A stretch of DNA of 64,000 nucleotides. It comes from Tridacna crocea. Lineage: Eukaryota > Mollusca > Bivalvia > Cardiida > Cardiidae. The position numbers were made by a program, and so were the translations under genes. How positions within the stretch are numbered: the stretch's first letter is position 1; each line of letters begins with the position of its first letter. Under the pieces are notes generated by a model, which worked only from the letters and a program-made list of their open reading frames with translations, made no database searches and was not told the origin of the DNA. Of this stretch, positions 37,801 through 46,800 are shown piece by piece. The stretch is taken from NCBI GenBank assembly GCA_943736015.1, contig OX031059.1, positions 42,109,159 through 42,173,158 on the forward strand, given 5' to 3'.

Positions 37801-40800
37801 ATCCGGTAGCACCGTCTGTCATCACCACCGGAAATAGATTACCGGCGAATCGAAAGTACTCCACATATGAACGTGAGTGCTCACAAAAAATGACAATTTT
37901 TATCGTAAAAAACAAATGGATTTACAAAACATTCACGAGGCATAGTTAGTGGATATAATAAGCTTCCAACGTAAGTAGGATTTGTTGTTTATTAGTAAAT
38001 TTGAAGGGTTTAGCGACTAGAAATCCTTAGAGCTGGTACCGAAAAACAAATTGTATTGTGACATTTATTTTCATTTTTTCCAAAAAAGTGTGCACAAATT
38101 CCAGATTTTTTTAATCATGATGAAGTAAAATTATGGCTGACAGATAAATTTATTACTGTTTTACCTCAAATCGAGGGATTAAGCAAATTTTTTGTCAAAA
38201 CGAAAATTTCATTGTGGACGGCGAATAGATCCTTATGTGGACGGCTTATAGCTAAATCCCCAAAATTACGTGTACGGCGAATAGTTTTGAGCTTTTTAAC
38301 AATATGTGCACAAACACATATGTTCAAGTCGTATTGAGTTCGTGCCAGGAACATGCAATAGAAAACACTATACTCAGTTTACATTTCAGATTAATGATGT
38401 CAACATACAAGTGTTATTACTGCCCTGAAAAACCGCCAAACTTTGAGAAAACTATTCAGCACCTCATAAATTGCCACCAAAATGACGAAATGCGTGTCAG
38501 GCAATTACAAGAACACAAACTGCGAACGATTAGTTTCAAAGTGATTCCAGAACTATGTAGAGAACAGGGGAGGACCATAACAATCGATTCCACCAGAGAA
38601 AAAATTCACAAATCAAAGGCTAATGTGGTGCCTAAAGATAGCCCTTTTAAAAAACTGATCAGACTAGAGGGTATCTGTAGTGACAGTGACACTTTCAACA
38701 ATGTAGAGCATATTTTGTCGGGACAGGGCCAAACTGGTACCGAGGAGTCTTGTGATACAGATCTGTCTGGTTGTAGCGAGTACATTGACGATACCAACAA
38801 TATCTATGACGAATTAGTTTCTCTGTTGCCTAAAGTAATTGACACTTTGAAAGAACACGGAAAAATGCAGGAGTTTCTTTCATTCAACAGGCTTTTAAGT
38901 GAAGATAAATTTCCGCTCGATAACATTGCGTTTCTTCTGTTCTTAGATGTTGTGAGATGGTTAAGCTTAGAGGAGACTGCAACGCGTATGCGGTATAGCG
39001 ACGAAGTGAAATGTTTTTGGCGCACAGGTTTGAGGTTATTTCACGGTCGTTTTCTAAGATTTATGGGAGGACCAAAAAAACAAGGGACAGATCGTGTATG
39101 ACGAAGCTACTCCGGGTTACTTAGATCCGGAAATTTATCTTCACTTAAAAGCCTGTTGAATGAAAGAAACTCCTGCATTTTTCCATGTTCTTTCAAAGTG
39201 TCAATTACTTTAGGCAACAGAGAAACTAATTCGTCATAGATATTGTTAGTATCGTCAATGTACTCGCTACAACCAGACAGATCTGTATCACAAGACTCCT
39301 CGGTACCAGTTTGGCCCTGTCCCGACAAAATATGCTCTACATTGTTGAAAGTGTCACTGTCACTACAGATACCCTCTAGTCTGATCAGTTTTTTAAAAGG
39401 GCTATCTTTAGGCACCACATTAGCCTTTGATTTGTGAATTTTTTCTCTGGTGGAATCGATTGTTATGGTCCTCCCCTGTTCTCTACATAGTTCTGGAATC
39501 ACTTTGAAACTAATCGTTCGCAGTTTGTGTTCTTGTAAATGCCTGACACGCATAATTTCGTCATTTTGGTGGCAATTTATGAGGTGCTGAATAGTTTTCT
39601 CAAAGTTTGGCGGTTTTTCAGGGCAGTAATAACACTTGTATGTTGACATCATTAATCTGAAATGTAAACTGAGTATAGTGTTTTCTATTGCATGTACCTG
39701 ACACGAACGCAATACGACTTGAACATATGTGTTTGTGCACATATTGTTAAAAAGCTCAAAAATATTCGCCGTACACGTAATTTTGGGGATTTAGCTATAA
39801 GCCGTCCACATAAGGATCTATTCGCCGTCCACAATGAAATTTTCGTTTTGACAAACAATTTGCTTAATCCCTCGATTTGAGGTAAAACAGTAATAAATTT
39901 ATCTGTCAGCCATAATTTTACTTCATCATGATTAAAAGAATCTGGAATTTGTGCACACTTTTTTGGAAAAAATGAAAATAAATGTCACAATACAATTTGT
40001 TTTTCGGTACCAGCTCTAAGGATTTCTAGTCGCTAAACCCTTCAAATTTACTAATAAACAACAAATCCTACTTACGTTGGAAGCTTATTATATCCACTAA
40101 CTATGCCTCGTGAATGTTTTGTAAATCCATTTGTTTTTTACGATAAAAATTGTCATTTTTTGTGAGCACTCACGTTCATATGTGGAGTACTTTCGATTCG
40201 CCGGTAATCTATTTCCGGTGGTGATGACAGACGGTGGGTAGGGGTAAGCCACGGGAATTCACTAAAAAGAACTGTACCGGATTTTGATAATGCTCCTCCC
40301 AGAAAGGGTTAAAAGCATGAAATAAAAAAAATTTTTTTTCTTTCACCGAAAATGTCAAATATCCTCTATTTTTATAGCAGGACAACGGTTGAAATAAGCC
40401 TACGTGACGGCCGGAAATAATTTTCAAAGAAGAACAGTTTTAAATGTCCCATGATAGTTTCTCATTCTAATTAAGCGGCTGATAAAGTGGAAGAATAATG
40501 TCCATTACTTTTTTAGATTGTCAAAATCATTTGATATTTCAACCATTCACTTTATGAATTTGTTTAATCCCTCAAGAGCTCAAGATTTGGAAGAGCGTTG
40601 CGTGAAACGCCTTTTCGCCCTTTGTCACACAATTTCAACTTTTGACAACCCTTGGGAATAACCTTTTGAAAACTTTGTGGGAAAAGGAGAAAATGCTGGT
40701 AACCAGCATTTTCTCCTTTTCTCACAAAGTTTTCTACCCTATCAAAGAAAAAATAAGTCCTTTGAGCCACGATTACTTTTAACGACCCTGGGGGATAAAC

Positions 40801-43800
40801 CTTTTGAAAACTTTGTGGGAAAAGGAGAAAACGCTGGTAACCAGCATTCTCTCCTTTTCTCACAAAGTGTTCTACCCTTTCAAAGAAAAATTGAGTCATC
40901 TGAGCCAATATGAGATTATTGTCTGCAAATGCTTTCAATTTTGATTGGTCTAAAATTTTGTTATGTGGTAAAAAGTTAAGTTAAGCAGTCTTTCTTTGTT
41001 AAATGCATCTGCAATAATTTTACCAAGCATTTTCTCCTTTATGTTTTCTATTCTTTCAAAGCATTGTGCCATCAGTTGAAATTTATTCAACTTGTCGTCT
41101 GCAAATGCTTTCAAATCGGACAAGTCTTAAATTTTGTCGTCTCATAAAAACTCTGATGTGTCATGGTGGTGCAACTTTCCAATTTAGGACCAGCGTAAGA
41201 TTATTGCATGTTATTTTCAAAATGCCAGAACCAATTTTGTTCACCACTATGTCAGTTCTAAATAGCATCATTATTATTACTGCAGAAGACACATGGTTTA
41301 ATTAAGTCTAAAGCAGACGACAGTTTACAATCGTTTACAGTGAAAGAATTTGCAGACGACAAACTGAATGAGTGAAATGATCGGCTATGGCTTCGAAAAA
41401 GAAAGAAACATTTAAGGAAAAGGGGAAATACTAGTCAACAGCTTTGTACCTTTTTTTCTCTTTGTGCTATAGAAAGCTCTTTTCAAGAGGATCTAAAATA
41501 CGAGATCTTTTACAGCGCCCTAAAATGCAGAACTGTCAAGTTTCATTGCATTCAGACTGTATTTGACCGCTCAAGATCAGACTAAACATTTGGTGCTGCC
41601 TATTTTTTTTATTTACACTCCCTGCAAAGGGCAACTAACCTTAACTTCGGCCATATAAAGATTTTAACCCTTTACCGAACCGAGTTCTAACGACTCTATG
41701 GAAGACCGATTTGTAATACATTGTGGAAAAAAGACAAAATATTCATAGTGTTTCCCCTTTTGCTCAAATGTTCACTTTCCTTTCCTAAGGAAATTTCATC
41801 GTTTGAGGTACACGTAACTTGCCGTCTTTCGTTGTTTTTGACTTGGATCATTTTAAATGTTGTTTTCTGATAAAAAGTAAAATTTCAAGTACCAATAAAA
41901 AGTTGTTCGATGGTTTTCTTCAATGATCTAAAATCACAATTTCTGAGAACAAGGTGTTATTTTTGGTTAGAAACATTAAATATTGATCATCCGGGCACTT
42001 ACATTCCAATTAGGATCTTATTATGGAGCTAAATTGATGTAATACTTTTCGGCAGAGTTACATTATCGTAAATCTTAACCGTACCCTAACTTATGAAAAA
42101 TTTGGAATGGTGAAATTTTTAAGAAGGCGTTATCGTTAAATCTTCGCTCAAATTCCATTAGAGGTATACTGGCCTTAAGCAAGGCATTGCATTTCGATCA
42201 AATTAACCCCTAGGCTGCTTAGCGCGACTCACTGACCATCTGCGGACAGTGTAGATCAAGATCAGACTGCACGGAACGTGCAGTCTGATCTTGGATCTGC
42301 ACTGTCCGATAAAGAGATATTTTCACCCCCAAAAAACTTTGAAGATTAAGGAAACATAGGTAACGATACAAGTAAATGATTCTTCTTGGTGATCTTATGA
42401 ACCCGGCGATAAATACAGACCAATACAGACCGTTCAGACAGACTAACTTTGGATTTTAATTACTTTTTTGGTTCCGTATTGACGAAAATCTAATTCTACT
42501 AAACAAAATTTGAGCTTGTAATGAATTTCTCTTTTGATAAAATGAAATGATAATTTATCTCCAAATAGTATATCGATAAAACGAAATAATGATTCGTTTT
42601 AACAATAAAACAATTCAACTTGAGGAAAATCTAGTTCGATAAAGCGAAATAATACTCTGTTATGGCAAACGAAAACTTACGAGTTTTCTGAGCGAACCAG
42701 TATTTTGATATATTGGACTAACATTCCCTTCAAAGGAGTTTTTCTTTCGTTTTACCGAACTAAGATTTCATTGTAACAAATTAAAATGTCGTATAATCGA
42801 AATCAGTAAATCGTTATAATGAAATATATTTGTCTGATAATTTTGATTGGCAAGGGGTCCACGAAATACTAGTATAGCTCAATGATATCTTTTCTTTTTT
42901 TTTCAGTATGGGGTCACCCTAACACTTGTGTTATTACTTCTGATTGGTGGAAGTGTTCTCGCATTCCTTTTTAGAGCTGAGGTAAGTCAGATCACTTACA
43001 AGTACACTATTCTTTCAGATCGCCAAAAGAAGTAGGAAGTAGCCTGTATATAAATGGGATAAGATAGCCATTCTCGTAGAAATTAGGCGATGGCACCATA
43101 GGGTACCCCAAAGGCAGAGTTTCTGAACGTCAGGAGAGAATGTTTTATGTTTATTACATTTAATGATCGGTCAGTGGATCAGTTTTATGTTTCTATCTGG
43201 CGGTTGGTGGAGTAGGGAAAATAATAAAGCATATATGTTACCCCGAAAACATTTAAAGCAATGTAAGAAAAATGTTGACATTGTTAAGATAGAAAATGAG
43301 TTCCATTATGTATTGGGTTGTTCCTTGTATTCGGACAATTTAGAACAATTAAATGTAAATACTCTTCATTTAGAAAGAATTCCAAGCATTTACTGTCAAC
43401 TTTTATGGCTACTCATTTATCTTGAATAAATAAACATGTCCATTTGACCCATTGCTAAAACAGGATAATATTCGACGCTTTTCTAGAAAGTGAAAGCAAA
43501 ATAAAATACAAAGGCATCTGGAGAAAGAAAAAAAAACTCGATCATAAAAACGAAGGTTAAATAAGCACTTTGTTGTCACTGAAAGTTGATTTTCCTTCAA
43601 AATGTTTTAAATGTTATCCAATAAGTTTTTATTCCCGTGGTTAAAGGGTCACATGCTCTGTATTCCATTTCAGCTTTCTAGCTCGGTTAAACAACATATA
43701 GTTGACACATTAACATCGAATTATGGCACAGATCTACGTAATAATAGAGATAACAGGCTCATCACAGATGCGTGGGACTCTATGCAAAGACATGTAAGTA

Positions 43801-46800
43801 TTTACTTCTTGCATATTGTGACCTATTTATCCCTTTGTAAAACAATTCCTTGTTTCAACAGGCTGCTTATAGATGTCTTTATGAAAACATCGTTGAAAAA
43901 GGAGAAAATGCTGGTTTCCAGCATTTTCTCCTTTTTTTCACAATGTTTTCTCTTCTTTAGAGACAAATTGTATTATTAGATCTTTAGAACTCCTTCAGAC
44001 GACCTTCTTTCGTCTTGTAGCAGACTTCCTCTCTAAACCATAGCATTACACAGGTCGTTGTTATTACAGACAACGTGTTCAACACATAGAATTAAGACTA
44101 TATACAGAGACATCGGTCGAAACTTTCTGCTACTGATAAATTTTCTGCATTTCCGAGGACCATTCTATCTCCGGATTCAATCGATTGTTTATCCATAATT
44201 TTGTAATGACTTGCTTTATATAATGCTTGTGGGAGATACCTTAAACCCTCTATCCCAAGACAATGGATGCATTAGAATTGAGGTCAAGGGTATACTTTTG
44301 GCGTGATAAAAGATTGACATTCTTAACTCTTTACCACACGAGAAAATTTTAGACTGGTCCAAATTGAAAGCATTTTCTCCTTTTCCCATAGTGTTTTCAA
44401 AAGGTTTCTTTCTTAAGGGCGTCAAAAGTAGGGATTTTGTGGTAATGGGTTAATGAATTTTCTGTTGCAGTTAGAATGCTGTGGAGCATACGGGGGTATC
44501 AACGACACACATTCCTGGGCAATCTACAAACTACATTCACAATGGTACACACAGACACAAATGAGTAAGTTACTTAGGCTGTCTTCCCCCAAACCTCCCC
44601 CACTTTGCAAATTTAAAAAAAAAACAATCCTGTATTTGACCCACCCTATCAATGAAATACAACCAAGCTATGTCCTAGGTCAAAAGTGTTGTTCAGCCAC
44701 TGGATATGACATCCAAGACAGTAGATCAGCCTACAAGGAGGCTAAAAGTGTAGCTCAACTACGGGATATGATATCCTAGAAAGTAGACCTTGCCTACAAG
44801 GAGGCAAAAAGTGTCTTTCAGTACCTGGATATGATATATATGAAAGTAGATTTGCCTCCAAGGAGGCCAGATGAGTAGTACAGTAACAGGATATGATGTC
44901 ATAGAGAGCATACCTGCCTACAAGAAAGCGAAAAGTGTCGTTCAGCAACCGGATATGATGTCCAAGAGACTAGACCTGACAAGGAGTCCAAAAGTGTGGT
45001 TTACCTACTGGATATGATATCCAAGAAAGTAGATAAGCTTAAAAGGAGGCCAAAAGTGTGGTTCAATTACTAGATATGATATCCAAGAGAGTAGACCAGC
45101 CTACAACAAGTGGCTTCTTTAAAAAAGAAGCCAGGAGAGGTCGACATCATTTTTTTCTAATACTTTTTATGCTTTTAGGTTAAATATATCTAGGTACATG
45201 TAAAGAAACAAGCAAGACAATAAACGGGTAGTTGAAATCTGTTCAGTTGTAAATATACATTCATCAAAGTGGATGGCAAAAACAGGATTCCGTATTCATC
45301 CGTCCTTGTAATTTATGTAAGTCACACGACCTTCTTCCCGCGTTTTAAGGTCACGTGATTTTTTCTGCTGTGTCCGTTTCTATTTTTAACGAAATTCTTT
45401 TTTCTTTTTCTTCTTTTTGTTAAGATTTAAGATTGTAATACAAAATTAAAATTGTTGGAAAGGGAATATGTAATTAAATCCTTACAATTTTGTTGAAATT
45501 CGTGATATAGAAACAAACCACGTCTATTTCCTATTTCAGTTTTTAGACTTCGATTTCTTTATAAAATCATGACGAAACAGACTGTGTATCGGAACAATTC
45601 CCCTACAAAGATTGGATTTAGACAGCAATTTCTGAGGCAGTCTGCCTTTTAAACTCAACACTGTTGGAGAGGTCTGATGACCTCTCCAATGAGGCCAAAG
45701 GGGTCGTTCAATAAAAGCTTTATGGCAAATGACACAATGTGTTAAATAGCTAAAGTTATTTGGACTCTGTAACAATATCAGTCCAATAAAAATAATTTTG
45801 TTTACTATGTCCTGTACTATAAAACTCGCAGAAAAATTCTTGTTAGATTTACATGCGATCGTTCAAGTGTATGATTCAGTCACAGTTATGCATTACCGAT
45901 CTTTACTGTAAAGTTATAACCTTTGCCTTGTCTTTCTCCCAGCTGCAGCCCAACATCGAGGCTGTATATGAATGTTGAAGGAACAAAACTAATAACGATC
46001 AAAATTCTACCCCAAAAGAGACCGGGTTATATTTCTTCTTGCTTCAGAATGTCTTGGTGGTCAAGAACATCTGTATCTATTTTTTTTTATCTGAAGGGTC
46101 ATGTTTTACTTTTTAGCTCCTAAAATCAAAACAAAAGTGCTGCGAACAAAAATATCACTGTGAAGAAATTGCATAGTGAACATAAACAATGGTTTGATGT
46201 TAGAATTATTGTGAAAAAACATCGCCGTCAAACTAAAACTAGCCCTTAAAGAGCAATGTTTCGTTTTGGATTGGATGTTTCCAAAAGGCCTGCTGCCTGA
46301 CAAGGAATGTCATCAGTAGATAGAGGTATAAAGCTCAATTTTTTGAAATTGAAGTGATGAATTAAATATACATTGATAACGTTCAGTGAATCTTCAGATA
46401 CTTAGTTAAATCGGCGTAATATATCGTTATACTTCAGCGAGTTATATTTGATATGCATTAGATAGCCTATGGCAATCAGGTTTTACGATTCAGTCAGCAT
46501 TTTAAAAAAAAAAACACCTTTATGATAACTTTATAGATCACATGGCCTCTAACCAAAATGTTATATTTTTTAATTTTTTATTTACCCTACCTTTTTGTTT
46601 TATTTATGAGGTGTTAAATGATCTTAGTGGAAGAGAATATTGTGGTAAAATAGAGAAAATGCTGGTAAACGGCATATTTATCTTTTTTCCACAATGTCTT
46701 CTATTCTTTTTCATAATTTGAACAAAAAAAATGTACGAATGTTTTTTTAAATGGACGAATTCAAACTTCTGCCGGCTGTTAACAGTTCGAGACAAAATGT

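Larger units (their letters stand above)
37810..40236. mobile_element. Foldback DNA transposon with 1.1-kb inverted arms
   Basis: The left arm 37810-38915 (1106 bp) is nearly identical to the reverse complement of the right arm 39128-40236 (1109 bp); the centre 38916-39127 is unique. Both ends read CACCGTCTGTCATCACCACC inward. GGTAG occurs at 37805-37809 and again at 40237-40241, a 5-bp target duplication. Removing the element and one GGTAG leaves a 40-bp stretch that aligns without gaps to the uninterrupted family G copy at 62866-62905 (reverse complement). The arms differ by several substitutions and one 3-bp in-frame indel. CAC ends with a 5-bp duplication resemble Transib-type and other CAC-ended superfamilies, but I recognise no transposase, so the class is open. 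It lies in tetraspanin intron 3. Confidence 0.9.

Noticed and set aside
37810-40236. The long inverted repeat as an assembly fold-back artefact
   Set aside because: The arms differ by several substitutions and a 3-bp indel, the centre is unique, and the ends show matching termini with a GGTAG duplication and a gap-free empty-site alignment. An artefact would not produce these.
40564-40938. 124-residue minus-strand frame as a gene
   Set aside because: It is translation through the two hairpins of a family A element; similar ENTVGKGENAGNQHFLL-type peptides appear wherever that hairpin occurs.
42480-42850. ATAACGAA-rich stretch before exon 4 as a tandem repeat
   Set aside because: Short GATAAARCGAAATAAT-like similarities recur, but the units are too diverged and irregular to define.
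44453-44779. 108-residue frame continuing past exon 6 as the true coding end
   Set aside because: A strong GTAAGT donor at 44565 and the phase-matched exon 7 with PDSCC show that the frame beyond is intronic and runs into a minisatellite.
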